A stretch of DNA of 64,000 nt from Neisseria perflava (lineage in GTDB: Bacteria; Pseudomonadota; Gammaproteobacteria; Burkholderiales; Neisseriaceae), in assembly GCF_019334725.1 (NCBI RefSeq), contig NZ_CP079818.1:310001-374000 (forward strand), in the 5' to 3' direction. A model generated the notes under the pieces. That model worked only from the letters and a program-made list of their open reading frames with translations. It made no database searches and was not told the origin of the DNA. Numbering within the stretch: the stretch's first letter is position 1; each line of letters starts with the position of its first letter. This document shows, piece after piece, positions 32,427 through 42,639 of this stretch. Both the position numbers and the translations under genes were made by a program.

Positions 32427-32460
32427 AAAGACCGTCTGAAATATTCAGACAGCCTTTATT
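32427..32460 (+). terminator. Degenerate DUS-pair terminator of hprA
   Basis: AAGACCGTCTGAAATATTCAGACAGCCTTT: both arms deviate from the DUS, and the stem keeps a mismatch. Confidence 0.55.
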
Positions 32461-32536
32461 AATCTTTATTTATTTCATAAAGTTGTCTATAAAATGTTTT
32501 AAATCGTTTCATTCTTCATTGTGGATAACCCTATAA

Positions 32537-32571
32537 AAAGGCCGTCTGAAATACTCAGACGGCCTTTTGTT
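32537..32571 (-). terminator. DUS-pair terminator of gnd
   Basis: AAAAGGCCGTCTGAAATACTCAGACGGCCTTTT lies 13 bp past the gnd stop. A DnaA box (32520-32528) sits beside it. Confidence 0.7.
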
Positions 32572-32583
32572 TGCTCAGGCAAA

Positions 32584-34032
<1,449 letters not shown>

Positions 34033-34515
34033 TTCGTGAAACTCCGTTATTGATTAATTTTATCAAGCGTAACTCTAGCTGATTTACACGTTTTTAACAA
34101 TCCTTAACTTTTTAATTTTTTGAAAAGATGCCTTTACGTTTCAGACGGCCTTTGCCTTTGGGAAAACAAACTATAAATAAGATTTTAAATAATAAATAGA
34201 AGATGATATTGAGTGTTGCCACAGCTTGTTGATAACTTTGATTAAAACAATTTTTCAAATACTTAGCTGATATTTCTTGATGGGGATAAAGTATGGTCGG
34301 CCTTGTTTGCATATGTGGATAAAATTTTTCTGCCGCTTTATTCTGTGGATAATTTTTCGTCTGTGCACAATCTTAGCTTGTTTTATACTTCTCCAATCGG
34401 AACTGATTGAGTAGGGAAATAGTCAAATGGTTTTTTATTTCTGAATATTTTCATATTTCCTCTTGTTCAAGTTGGGAAAAGGCCGTCTGAAAATATTTAA
34501 ATTTATGGATTGAAT
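34033..34515. other. 483-bp AT-rich gap between gnd and ggt
   Basis: No convincing gene; a 66-codon minus frame lacks a ribosome site. It holds an unpaired DUS (about 34140), two perfect DnaA boxes (34314-34322 and 34344-34352), a one-mismatch TGGGGATAA (34281-34289) and a DUS upstream of ggt. It presumably contains the promoters of both divergent genes. Confidence 0.6.
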
Positions 34516-36285
34516 ATGAAATTTTCCTTTAGTATTAAGTTGTTATCTATTTTGGTCTTGGCTGCTTGTGCGCAACAGCCGGTTCAAAAGCCTCAAGTTG
34601 CCCTGCCCTCCGTATCTGTGGATAACCATGCGCCGGAACAAGGAACGGGGCTGACCGAGCAGAAATTGATCCGCGCCAAGCATTATATGGCAGCGTCTGC
34701 CAATCCGTTGGCAACCGAGGCGGGATACGAGGTTTTGAAACGCGGCGGCAGCGCGATAGATGCGATGATCGCCATGCAGACGACCTTGGGCCTGACCGAG
34801 CCGCAGTCTTCCGGTTTGGGCGGCGGTGCGTTTCTGGTGTATTGGGACAATAAGGCGAAAAAGCTGACGACGTTTGATGCCCGCGAAACGGCGCCGAAAG
34901 CGGCAACGCCGGAACTTTTTTTGGATGAAAACGGTAAGCCGATGGGTTTTATGAATGCAGTGGTCGGCGGCCGTTCGGTCGGCGTGCCGGGGATTCCGAA
35001 GCTGCTGGAAGATGTCCACAAGCGTTACGGCAAATTGCCGTGGGCAAGCCTGTTTGACAAACCGATTGCTTTGGCGGAACAAGGCTTTACCGTTTCACCG
35101 CGAATGGCGAAATCCATTGAGCAGAATCTGGAGCCTTTGAAACGTTATCCGCAAACTGCTGCGTATTTCCTGCCCGACGGCAAGCCTTTGGTAGCGGGAA
35201 CGGTGTTGAAAAACCCTGAATTTGCCCGCTCCGTGCGCCTGTTGGCGGAAAAAGGCAGCGCGCCGTTTTATCAGGGAATGCAGGCGCAGAATATTGTCCG
35301 TGCCGTTACCGGCGCTGTGGATAACCCCGGCAAAATCAGTATGGCGGATTTGAAAAACTACCGCGTTATCGAGCGCGAACCGGTTTGCGCGCCGTATCGT
35401 GAATACGAAGTCTGCGGCATGGGCGCGCCAAGTTCGGGCGCGATTGCTTTGGGCGAGATTTTGGGCGTCTTGCAAAATCAGGATATGAAGGCGTTGGGCG
35501 CGGAAAATATCCACAGTTGGCGCTGGATAGGCGATGCGTCGCGGATTGCTTTTGCCGACCGTGATTATTACGTCGGCGATCCCAAGTTCGTGAACGTCCC
35601 AACCCGCGCCCTGATTTCTCAGGCTTATTTGAAACCGCGCGCCGAAGAAATCCGCAAAGCTGACAAGGCATTGGAAAATATTCAGGCAGGCAAGTTCGGC
35701 AAGGCATACGCACAGGGGATGGCGGTCGAGCTGCCGTCCACCAGTCATTTGGTGGTTGTGGATAAAGACGGAAACGTCGTGTCGATGACGACTTCAATCG
35801 AAAACGCATTCGGTTCGGGACTAATGGCAAACGGCTATCTGCTCAACAATGAATTGACCGATTTTGCTTTCAACCCTGTCGGCGCGGACGATAAAACGGT
35901 GGCCAACAGCGTGGCAGGCGGCAAACGGCCGCGTTCTTCGATGGCGCCGACCATTGTGATGAAAGGCGGCAAGCCTTATCTGGCGGTCGGTTCGCCCGGC
36001 GGCAGCCGCATTATCGGTTTCGTCGCCAAAACGCTGGTGGCGCATATCGACTGGGGTATGGACATTCAGACGGCAATTTTACTGCCGAATATGCTCAATC
36101 GCGGCAGCCAGTATGAAATTGAGGATAAAACAGCGGCTGCGGATAAAGCGGCTGCGTTGGAAAAATTGGGCTACAAAGTCCAAATCCGCGATTTGAATTC
36201 CGGCGTACAAGGCATTGTGATCGGCAAAGACGGTTTGCTCGGTGGCGCCGACCCACGCCGTGAAGGCAAGGTCATGGGCGATTGA
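34516..36285 (+). CDS. ggt: Gamma-glutamyltransferase (lipoprotein form)
   Basis: GGT hydrolyses or transfers the gamma-glutamyl group of glutathione and related peptides. ATG 34516 gives 589 aa with signal MKFSFSIKLLSILVLAAC, lipobox LAAC. So the enzyme is membrane-anchored, unlike the soluble E. coli enzyme. The precursor self-cleaves before the catalytic Thr in PSTSHLVVVDKDGN (about residue 408). Substrate residues occur in GSGLMANGYLLNNEL and RPRSSMAPTIV. A DUS precedes the start. The gene contains three DnaA-box 9-mers. In meningococci GGT supports growth by supplying cysteine, as I recall. Confidence 0.95.
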   Translation: MKFSFSIKLLSILVLAACAQQPVQKPQVALPSVSVDNHAPEQGTGLTEQKLIRAKHYMAASANPLATEAGYEVLKRGGSAIDAMIAMQTTLGLTEPQSSGLGGGAFLVYWDNKAKKLTTFDARETAPKAATPELFLDENGKPMGFMNAVVGGRSVGVPGIPKLLEDVHKRYGKLPWASLFDKPIALAEQGFTVSPRMAKSIEQNLEPLKRYPQTAAYFLPDGKPLVAGTVLKNPEFARSVRLLAEKGSAPFYQGMQAQNIVRAVTGAVDNPGKISMADLKNYRVIEREPVCAPYREYEVCGMGAPSSGAIALGEILGVLQNQDMKALGAENIHSWRWIGDASRIAFADRDYYVGDPKFVNVPTRALISQAYLKPRAEEIRKADKALENIQAGKFGKAYAQGMAVELPSTSHLVVVDKDGNVVSMTTSIENAFGSGLMANGYLLNNELTDFAFNPVGADDKTVANSVAGGKRPRSSMAPTIVMKGGKPYLAVGSPGGSRIIGFVAKTLVAHIDWGMDIQTAILLPNMLNRGSQYEIEDKTAAADKAAALEKLGYKVQIRDLNSGVQGIVIGKDGLLGGADPRREGKVMGD

Positions 36286-36304
36286 TTTTGTCGGTTTGAC
36301 ATGT

Positions 36305-36344
36305 AAAGGCCGTCTGAAACCTAGTTGTTCAGACGGCCTTTTTA
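36305..36344 (+). terminator. DUS-pair terminator of ggt
   Basis: AAAGGCCGTCTGAAACCTAGTTGTTCAGACGGCCTTTTTA lies 20 bp after the stop. Confidence 0.75.
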
Positions 36345-36464
36345 GTTTGGGAAAATATATGGATAAGATGTGTATAAGAATAATGTTAAATTTTAATATC
36401 TTTATTTTTCAATAAGATAAAATGGATGAATATGTGGATAATTACTTGTGGAAAAAGACATGAT

Positions 36465-36497
36465 TGAGGCCGTCTGAAAGGTTCAGACGGCCTTTTC
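36465..36497 (-). terminator. DUS-pair terminator of lpxC
   Basis: GAGGCCGTCTGAAAGGTTCAGACGGCCTTTT lies downstream of the minus-strand lpxC; a DnaA box (36433-36441) lies beyond it. Confidence 0.7.
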
Positions 36498-36522
36498 ATT
36501 GGACTGCTTTATCTATTTTCTA

Positions 36523-37437
36523 TCAGGCTGCCGGCAGCTCGTGAAAAGCGGTGGGCAAGTCTTCGTCATTGGCAAACTCAACCCATTCGTAAGCGCTTTC
36601 ATCTGCCAAAACGGCACGCAACAGTGCATTATTGATGGCATGACCTGATTTGTAACCTTCAAACGCGCCGATAATCGGATGGCCAACAATGTACAAATCG
36701 CCAATCGCATCAAGGATTTTGTGGCGGACAAATTCATCGGGATAGCGCAAACCTTCCGGATTCAAAACATCCATATCGTCAATCACGATGGCATTGTTCA
36801 AATTGCCGCCCAGTCCGAGATTGTGGGCGCGCATCATTTCCACTTCGTGCATAAAGCCGAAGGTACGGGCGCGGGCAATCTCATTGATATAGGATTTTCC
36901 TGCAAAATCAATCTCGAAAGTAGGTGCGCTGCGGTTGAACACGGGGTGGTCAAATTCGATGGTTAAAGTAACTTTAAAGCCGTCATAAGGCGTAAAGCGC
37001 ACCCATTTTCCGGTTTCTTTGATTTCAACAGGTTTAAGGATTTTTAAAAAACGTTTTTGGGCTTTTTGATCGACAACGCCTGCATCTTGTAAAAGGTAAA
37101 TAAACGGCAGGCTGGAGCCGTCCATAATCGGAATTTCAGGCGCGTTCAATTCAATCAAGGCATTGTCGATGCCGTAGGCAGACAAAGCTGACATAATGTG
37201 TTCAATCGTACCGATGCGTACGCCTTTATCGGTAACGATGGTTGAAGAGAGGCGGGTATCGTTGATCAAATAAGGGTTCAATTTAATTATTTCGCCCATT
37301 TCCCCACTTAAATCGGTACGGCGGAACGAAATACCGCTGTTTTCTTCAGCAGGATGCAAAGTCAGAGCGACTCTTTCGCCCGAATGCAGGCCGACGCCGG
37401 TAACGCTTACTGATTTGGCTAAAGTTCGTTGCAGCAT
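36523..37437 (-). CDS. lpxC: UDP-3-O-acyl-N-acetylglucosamine deacetylase
   Basis: LpxC performs the first committed step of lipid A synthesis. The start MLQRTLAKSVSVTGVGLHSG (37437) gives 304 aa, the family size; the 43-codon longer frame reads into the origin-like gap. Zinc ligands lie in TIEHIMSAL (about residue 78) and HKILDAIGDLYIVGHPIIG. The substrate-site FKVTLTIEFDHP is also present. In other Neisseria lpxC lies near the chromosomal origin, as I recall. It is divergent from gapA. Confidence 0.96.
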   Translation of the reverse strand: MLQRTLAKSVSVTGVGLHSGERVALTLHPAEENSGISFRRTDLSGEMGEIIKLNPYLINDTRLSSTIVTDKGVRIGTIEHIMSALSAYGIDNALIELNAPEIPIMDGSSLPFIYLLQDAGVVDQKAQKRFLKILKPVEIKETGKWVRFTPYDGFKVTLTIEFDHPVFNRSAPTFEIDFAGKSYINEIARARTFGFMHEVEMMRAHNLGLGGNLNNAIVIDDMDVLNPEGLRYPDEFVRHKILDAIGDLYIVGHPIIGAFEGYKSGHAINNALLRAVLADESAYEWVEFANDEDLPTAFHELPAA

Positions 37438-38098
37438 AATTGCTTCCTTTAAAAAAGTCTGATAGGCAAATGATACGTTAAAAAGGAAAAAACAAGCCAT
37501 CATTTTTAATAGTATTTGCCAATATGGATGTTTTGCGAGAGAAACTTCTAGATTTAAATTATCCACAATAGCATGTGAAATTGAAGTGGGTAATTTGGTT
37601 TTTATCCACAGATAAATAGGGAAACTAAGATTTTATCCTCTTTTATTCCGGCATTCAGTTGGGGTTGGCCTCAAAGATAAAAAGTAACTATCAAATTGGT
37701 TTTAAAGAAAGTTATTCCGTTATCCACAGATGGTTTGGTTCTTCATCAAAATCATCATTTTAAAAATTAAAATATTATGATTTGAAAAAAACACTGAATT
37801 ATCAACACAAAAATGGCAAAATACGGAGGAAATAGAACTAAGTTTATGATTTCCATAAACTTATGAAACTTTTAAGATTGGAAAATGGTTTTTATGAAAT
37901 AAAATATCAAAATTCAGGACTGATTCGATTTACCTGATATTTTCCTAATATTTTCCTACAAATAAGAATTTCATGTTTTCTTTATTTAAATCAAATAACT
38001 TAAAAGTAATTATCTGTAATTCTAGAAAGTAATTTTATTTCAGGATACAATGGCCTTACTGAAAAATTTTTCCCATTCCATCTAATAGGAGTAGCAAA
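37438..38098. other. oriC: Candidate chromosomal replication origin (oriC)
   Basis: A 661-bp non-coding gap between the divergent genes lpxC and gapA. Three perfect DnaA boxes TTATCCACA in one orientation lie at 37559-37567, 37602-37610 and 37720-37728, plus TTATCAACA at 37799-37807. A very AT-rich stretch (37741-38040) follows, as an unwinding element would. Two parS-like sites and many more DnaA boxes lie within 10 kb. From memory, meningococcal MC58 numbering also starts between the end of a gapA-etf block and lpxC. Not proven; it also contains the gapA promoter. Confidence 0.65.
38046..38051 (+). promoter_or_regulatory. Possible -10 of gapA
   Basis: TACAAT lies 48 bp before the ATG; the matching -35 is poor (TAGAAA, 17-bp spacer). 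Confidence 0.35.
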
Positions 38099-39103
38099 AT
38101 GAGTATTAAAGTAGCGATTAATGGTTTTGGCCGCATCGGTCGTCTGGCATTGCGTCAAATTGAAAAAGCCCAAGGTATCGAAGTCGTTGCTGTTAACGAC
38201 CTGACTCCTGCCGACATGCTGTTGCACCTCTTAAAATACGACAGTACCCAAGGCCGCTTTGAAGGCTCTGCCGAATTGAAAGACGACGCTATTGTTGTGA
38301 ACGGTAAAGAAATCAAAGTATTTGCCAATCCTAATCCTGAAGAATTGCCTTGGGGCGAGCTGGGTGTGGACGTTGTCCTCGAATGTACCGGTTTCTTTAC
38401 CAGCAAAACCAAAGCTGAAGCCCATATCCGTGCCGGTGCGCGCAAAGTTGTAATTTCTGCACCTGGCGGCAATGATGTGAAAACCGTTGTATACGGCGTA
38501 AACCAAGATATTTTGGACGGCAGCGAAACTGTTATTTCAGCCGCTTCTTGTACGACTAACTGTCTGGCCCCTATGGCTGCGGTATTGCAAAAAGAATTCG
38601 GTATTGTTGAAGGCCTGATGACCACCATCCACGCTTATACCGGCGACCAAAACACCCTTGACGCGCCACACCGTAAAGGCGACTTCCGCCGCGCCCGTGC
38701 CGCTGCATTGAATATCGTACCGAACAGCACCGGTGCCGCTAAAGCCATCGGCTTGGTTATCCCTGAATTGAATGGCAAACTTGATGGTTCTGCCCAACGT
38801 GTTCCTGTTGCTACCGGCTCTTTGACCGAATTGGTTTCTGTTCTCGAACGCCCTGTTACCAAAGAAGAAATCAATGCAGCTATGAAAGCTGCTGCCAACG
38901 ATGCTTTAGGCTATACTGAAGATCAAATCGTTTCTTCCGACGTTATCGGTATTGAATACGGCTCGCTTTTCGATGCGACTCAAACCCGCGTGATGACAGT
39001 TGGTGATAAACAATTGGTGAAAACCGTTGCTTGGTACGACAATGAAATGTCTTACACTTGCCAATTGGTTCGCACCTTGGAATTTTTTGCCAGCAAAATC
39101 TAA
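38099..39103 (+). CDS. gapA: Glyceraldehyde-3-phosphate dehydrogenase
   Basis: GapA converts glyceraldehyde-3-phosphate and phosphate to 1,3-bisphosphoglycerate. The 334 aa show the NAD-binding INGFGRIGRLALRQIE (about 7-22), catalytic Cys in SAASCTTNCLAP (about 150-161) and WYDNEMSYTCQLVRTL at the end. Type I enzyme; cofactor preference (NAD or NADP) cannot be settled by eye. AATAGGAG precedes the ATG. Confidence 0.97.
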   Translation: MSIKVAINGFGRIGRLALRQIEKAQGIEVVAVNDLTPADMLLHLLKYDSTQGRFEGSAELKDDAIVVNGKEIKVFANPNPEELPWGELGVDVVLECTGFFTSKTKAEAHIRAGARKVVISAPGGNDVKTVVYGVNQDILDGSETVISAASCTTNCLAPMAAVLQKEFGIVEGLMTTIHAYTGDQNTLDAPHRKGDFRRARAAALNIVPNSTGAAKAIGLVIPELNGKLDGSAQRVPVATGSLTELVSVLERPVTKEEINAAMKAAANDALGYTEDQIVSSDVIGIEYGSLFDATQTRVMTVGDKQLVKTVAWYDNEMSYTCQLVRTLEFFASKI

Positions 39104-39140
39104 AAAATAACGGGCTGAATCAATCAGTCTGTAGATAATT

Positions 39141-39174
39141 AAAAGGCCGTCTGAACATTTCAGACGGTCTTTTG
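39141..39174 (+). terminator. DUS-pair terminator of gapA
   Basis: AAAAGGCCGTCTGAACATTTCAGACGGTCTTTTG; the right arm has one change that keeps a G-T pair. Confidence 0.65.
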
Positions 39175-39198
39175 TTTGTAGATAAATTCAATTTGCAA

Positions 39199-39873
39199 TC
39201 AGACTGTGGATAGTTTAATCACTGTGGCACATTTGTTTTCTATCCTAAATTGTACTTCATAATCCGCAATATTCATCACATAAACCCGTTCGGGAATATC
39301 TTGATAGGCAGGGCGAGGATCTTGGGCGATGCTTTGCTCAATGAGCTGTTTTTCTTCTGTGGATAAATGTTCCGCAAGCGTACTTTCTGCCCAGACTACG
39401 TTCAATTCTTCAGGTTTGCCGCTGACAAAGCCTGATGATGCGTCAGGTTTGGATTCGACAAACGGGATGTAGGGTTTGATATCCACTACCGGAGTACCGT
39501 CCAACAGGTCTGCACCACTGCAATAGATGCGGATAGGTTTGCCTGTTTCGATGCGTTCGAGTTTCAGCAGGGATAAACCGAGATGATTGGGGCGATGCGG
39601 GCTGCGCGTGGCAAATACGCCCATTTTTTGTTTGCCTCCAAGCCGTGGCGGACGCACCATTTGCGCCCAACCTTCATCCAATACGCCGTGGAAAATAAAA
39701 CTTATCCACACATAGTCGAAATCTTCCAAGCCCTGAACGCTGTCTGCGGTAAATTCAGGAGTGAGTTCAATGCAAATTTCTGCCGCAGGAACCAAACCGG
39801 GTTGGCGGGCAATGCCGAATTTTTGTTTGTAGGGGGAATGAACGGTTGCAATAGGCGTAATAGAATAGGACAT
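39199..39873 (-). CDS. trmO: tRNA (t6A37) N6-methyltransferase TrmO
   Basis: TrmO methylates t6A37 of certain threonine tRNAs using SAM in a beta-barrel fold. The 224 aa start with YSITPIATVHSPYKQKFGIARQPG and contain RPPRLGGKQKMGVFATRSPHRPNHLGLS (about 78-105), the SAM-binding block of the family (formerly TsaA/YaeB). Two DnaA-box 9-mers occur within it. It is divergent from pncA. Confidence 0.94.
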   Translation of the reverse strand: MSYSITPIATVHSPYKQKFGIARQPGLVPAAEICIELTPEFTADSVQGLEDFDYVWISFIFHGVLDEGWAQMVRPPRLGGKQKMGVFATRSPHRPNHLGLSLLKLERIETGKPIRIYCSGADLLDGTPVVDIKPYIPFVESKPDASSGFVSGKPEELNVVWAESTLAEHLSTEEKQLIEQSIAQDPRPAYQDIPERVYVMNIADYEVQFRIENKCATVIKLSTV

Positions 39874-40043
39874 AATTTATGGATAAATATTCTGTGCAAA
39901 CTGTCATCATATCACAGATGTTTTCCCACATTTTGCGGTAGTAATTTGTTATAATACAAAGCATTTATTCCAAATGTCCGTACATGGGCAATAAATGCTC
40001 AATTTTAATAATATAAAATAAAATCAATAGGTTAAATTAATCC

Positions 40044-40679
40044 ATGATTGTTTCTATCGATGTAGATGCACAAAAAACGTTTACGCCTTTGTGTCCGAAA
40101 GAATTGCCTGTTGCCGAAGGTCATCTGATTGCGGATGAACTCAATGCCCAAGCCGCATTGGCGGATTTACGCGTGATGACGAAAGATGCGCATCATGTCG
40201 CGGCAAAATGGCTTGTGGATAATCCTGTTGATATGTTAAAACCGACGGGTTTACCCGATGCGGATTTGACTTGGGTGTCACATGCGATGGTTGGAACATA
40301 TGGCTATGAGTTGTTGGATGGCCTGCCTTCAGCCAAGGAATACGATTATTGCGTTTGGAAAGGCGTCGATCCTGAGTTACATCCTTACGGCGCATGTTTT
40401 CACGATATTGAAGAAAAGCTCAGTACAGGTTTGATCGAATGGTTGCGCTGTCAAAATGCAGATACAGTCATTGTCGGCGGTTTGGCAACGGATTATTGTG
40501 TGAAAACGACGGTTTTACAATTGCTTAAAGGCGGGGCTTGGAAAGTCATCGTCAATCAGGCGGCTTGCCGTGGCATTGCTCCGGAAACCATCGAAACGGC
40601 ATGGCAGGAAATGCATTCTGCCGGGGCTATTATTTTAGAAAACGCCGAAGAAATAAGAAAATACATTAATAATCAATAA
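40044..40679 (+). CDS. pncA: Nicotinamidase, isochorismatase family
   Basis: PncA hydrolyses nicotinamide to nicotinate for NAD salvage. The 211 aa carry the Asp of MIVSIDVDAQKTFTPL (Asp8 or 6), Lys in YCVWKGVD and nucleophile Cys in VGGLATDYCVKTTVLQL (about residue 152), the isochorismatase triad. Metal ligands of nicotinamidases are plausible (DAHHVAAKW). Together with pncC it completes pyridine salvage here. A parS-like site follows the stop. Confidence 0.9.
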   Translation: MIVSIDVDAQKTFTPLCPKELPVAEGHLIADELNAQAALADLRVMTKDAHHVAAKWLVDNPVDMLKPTGLPDADLTWVSHAMVGTYGYELLDGLPSAKEYDYCVWKGVDPELHPYGACFHDIEEKLSTGLIEWLRCQNADTVIVGGLATDYCVKTTVLQLLKGGAWKVIVNQAACRGIAPETIETAWQEMHSAGAIILENAEEIRKYINNQ

Positions 40680-40699
40680 ATTATATTTTTAAATTCTGT

Positions 40700-40715
40700 T
40701 GTTTCACGTGAAACA
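40700..40715. promoter_or_regulatory. parS: parS centromere site (perfect)
   Basis: TGTTTCACGTGAAACA is the full 16-bp ParB-binding consensus. It lies in the 47-bp gap between pncA and waaC, 11 bp before the waaC ATG. parS sites cluster near replication origins in most bacteria. Confidence 0.9.
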
Positions 40716-40726
40716 TTTTCCAAAAT

Positions 40727-41695
40727 ATGAAGATTTTACTTGTCCGCTTGTCCAGTATGGGCGATTTAATTCATACGTTGCCCGCAGTTGAAGATTTGGC
40801 GCGACAATGTCCTGAGGTAGAGCTCCATTGGCTGTGTGAGGCAGGGTTTGCAGATATTGCCCGCTTACATCCTTTTGTCAAAAAGGTTCATGTAATGAAA
40901 TGGCGGCAGTGGCGCAAACACCTTTTTCAGGCTGAAACGTGGCGTGAAATAGGCCGTCTGAAAACGGATTTACAGGCTGAATCTTTTGATTTTGTTTTAG
41001 ATAGTCAAGGACTGATTAAAAGCGCATGCTTTGCCAAAATGGCGAAATCCCCTATTTACGGTTTAGATAAACACAGCACGCGTGAAAGTTTGGCTGCCTT
41101 TGCATACAGTAAAACATTTGCCGTGCCGAAAGGCAAAAATGCGGTCTGGCGAAACCGTGAATTATTCGCCCAAGTATTTGGTTATACAATGCCTGAAACG
41201 CAGGTATTTGGTTTGTCGGTTCCTGAATCAGGCCGTCTGAAAAATTTGCAATCCCCTTATTACGTTGCTTTGCATGCAACCAGTCGAGACAGTAAATTAT
41301 GGCCGGTAGAACACTGGCGTGCATTATTGAAAAAGTTGAATGAAGAACAACAATGCAATGTATATTTGCCGTGGGGAAATGAAACCGAAAAAATGCGTGC
41401 CGAACAGATTGCAAGCGATTTACCGTCTGCTTCGGTTTGCGACAAAATGAATTTATTACAGGCTGCATTTTTATTGAAAAACGCAGAGGGTATTATTGGC
41501 GTAGATACCGGACTACTGCATCTTGCCAATGCACTGGAAAAGCCTGTTGTAGGAATTTATACAGATACAGATCCGGCCAAGACCGGCGTTCAAGTTTCGG
41601 CTTATGCAAAAAATTTAGGCGGTATTGCTCAAATTCCCAATGTTGACGAGGTTTATCAAACCTTGATGGATTGTGTTGCAGCATATGGTAAATAA
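40727..41695 (+). CDS. waaC: Lipopolysaccharide heptosyltransferase I
   Basis: WaaC adds the first heptose to Kdo of the LOS inner core. The 322-aa GT9-family protein has MKILLVRLSSMGDLIHTLPAVEDL at the N-terminus, ALHATSRDSKLWPVEHW (about 183-199) and the nucleotide-sugar motif GVDTGLLHLANALEKPVVGIYTDTDP near 265. No clear ribosome site is visible because the parS site occupies the leader. Two DUS copies lie within the gene. Confidence 0.93.
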   Translation: MKILLVRLSSMGDLIHTLPAVEDLARQCPEVELHWLCEAGFADIARLHPFVKKVHVMKWRQWRKHLFQAETWREIGRLKTDLQAESFDFVLDSQGLIKSACFAKMAKSPIYGLDKHSTRESLAAFAYSKTFAVPKGKNAVWRNRELFAQVFGYTMPETQVFGLSVPESGRLKNLQSPYYVALHATSRDSKLWPVEHWRALLKKLNEEQQCNVYLPWGNETEKMRAEQIASDLPSASVCDKMNLLQAAFLLKNAEGIIGVDTGLLHLANALEKPVVGIYTDTDPAKTGVQVSAYAKNLGGIAQIPNVDEVYQTLMDCVAAYGK

Positions 41696-41879
41696 TTGCA
41701 GGGGAGTTGGATTTATTTTCTGAGTAAATGCTTTAGAAATGATATAATTCCGCTCTATTTACCAAGATTTATACAAATTTGGTTTTATCATGTTGGTGAA
41801 AACCGAATTGGATTTTATATAAAGAATGTATCAAAAGCAGTATGCTAGATTTGATGGACATTCTTTTTAGGAGAATTGA

Positions 41880-42629
41880 ATGAAAGCACTGGTCGCAGTA
41901 AAGCGCGTAGTGGACTATAACGTCAAAGTTCGTGTGAAAGCCGATGGTTCCGATGTGGATATCGGTAATGTCAAAATGTCGATGAACCCGTTTGATGAAA
42001 TCGCGGTAGAAGAAGCTGTCCGTTTGAAAGAAGCCGGAAAAGTAAGCGAGATTGTTGCTGTTTCTCTTGGCGAGAAAAAATGCGAAGAGACGTTGCGTAC
42101 TGCTTTGGCGATGGGTGCCGACCGTGCGGTTCATGTTGAGACTGATGCGAAGTTGGAGCCTTTGGCCGTTGCAAAATTGCTGAAAGCTGTTGCGGATAAA
42201 GAAAATCCGCAAATTTTATTGCTGGGCAAACAGGCAATTGACGATGACGCCAACCAAGTTGCCCAAATGCTGGCTGCGTTGTTGAATGCGGCTCAAGGTA
42301 CTTTTGCATCAAAAGTGCAAATTGAAGGCGAAGAAGCATTGGTAACCCGTGAAATTGACGGCGGCGAAGAGACTGTTGCATTGAAGCTGCCTGCGGTCAT
42401 TAGTGCAGATTTGCGTTTGAACGAACCACGCTTTGTCAAACTTCCTAATATCATGGCGGCAAAGAAAAAACCTTTGGAAAAATTAAGTCCTGCCGATTTG
42501 GCTGTGGATATTTCTCCGCGTTTGAATACCGTGAAATTTGCCGAACCTAAAGCACGTCAAGCTGGTGTGAAAGTGGCTGATGTTGCCGAGTTGGTTGAAA
42601 AGCTGAAAAACGAAGCCAAAGTGATCTAA
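41880..42629 (+). CDS. etfB: Electron transfer flavoprotein, beta subunit
   Basis: EtfB forms with EtfA a heterodimer carrying FAD and AMP that passes electrons from acyl-CoA-type dehydrogenases to ETF-quinone oxidoreductase. The 249 aa show MKALVAVKRVVDYNVKVRVK, NPFDEIAVEEAVRLKE (about 38-53) and GKQAIDDDANQVAQMLAALL. AGGAGAATTG precedes the ATG. etfA follows after 10 bp in one operon. Confidence 0.96.
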   Translation: MKALVAVKRVVDYNVKVRVKADGSDVDIGNVKMSMNPFDEIAVEEAVRLKEAGKVSEIVAVSLGEKKCEETLRTALAMGADRAVHVETDAKLEPLAVAKLLKAVADKENPQILLLGKQAIDDDANQVAQMLAALLNAAQGTFASKVQIEGEEALVTREIDGGEETVALKLPAVISADLRLNEPRFVKLPNIMAAKKKPLEKLSPADLAVDISPRLNTVKFAEPKARQAGVKVADVAELVEKLKNEAKVI

Positions 42630-42639
42630 GGAGTATGAA

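Noticed and set aside
34112..34312. 66-codon frame in the gnd-ggt gap
   Set aside because: No ribosome site, AT-driven composition, and it contains a DUS; no family match.
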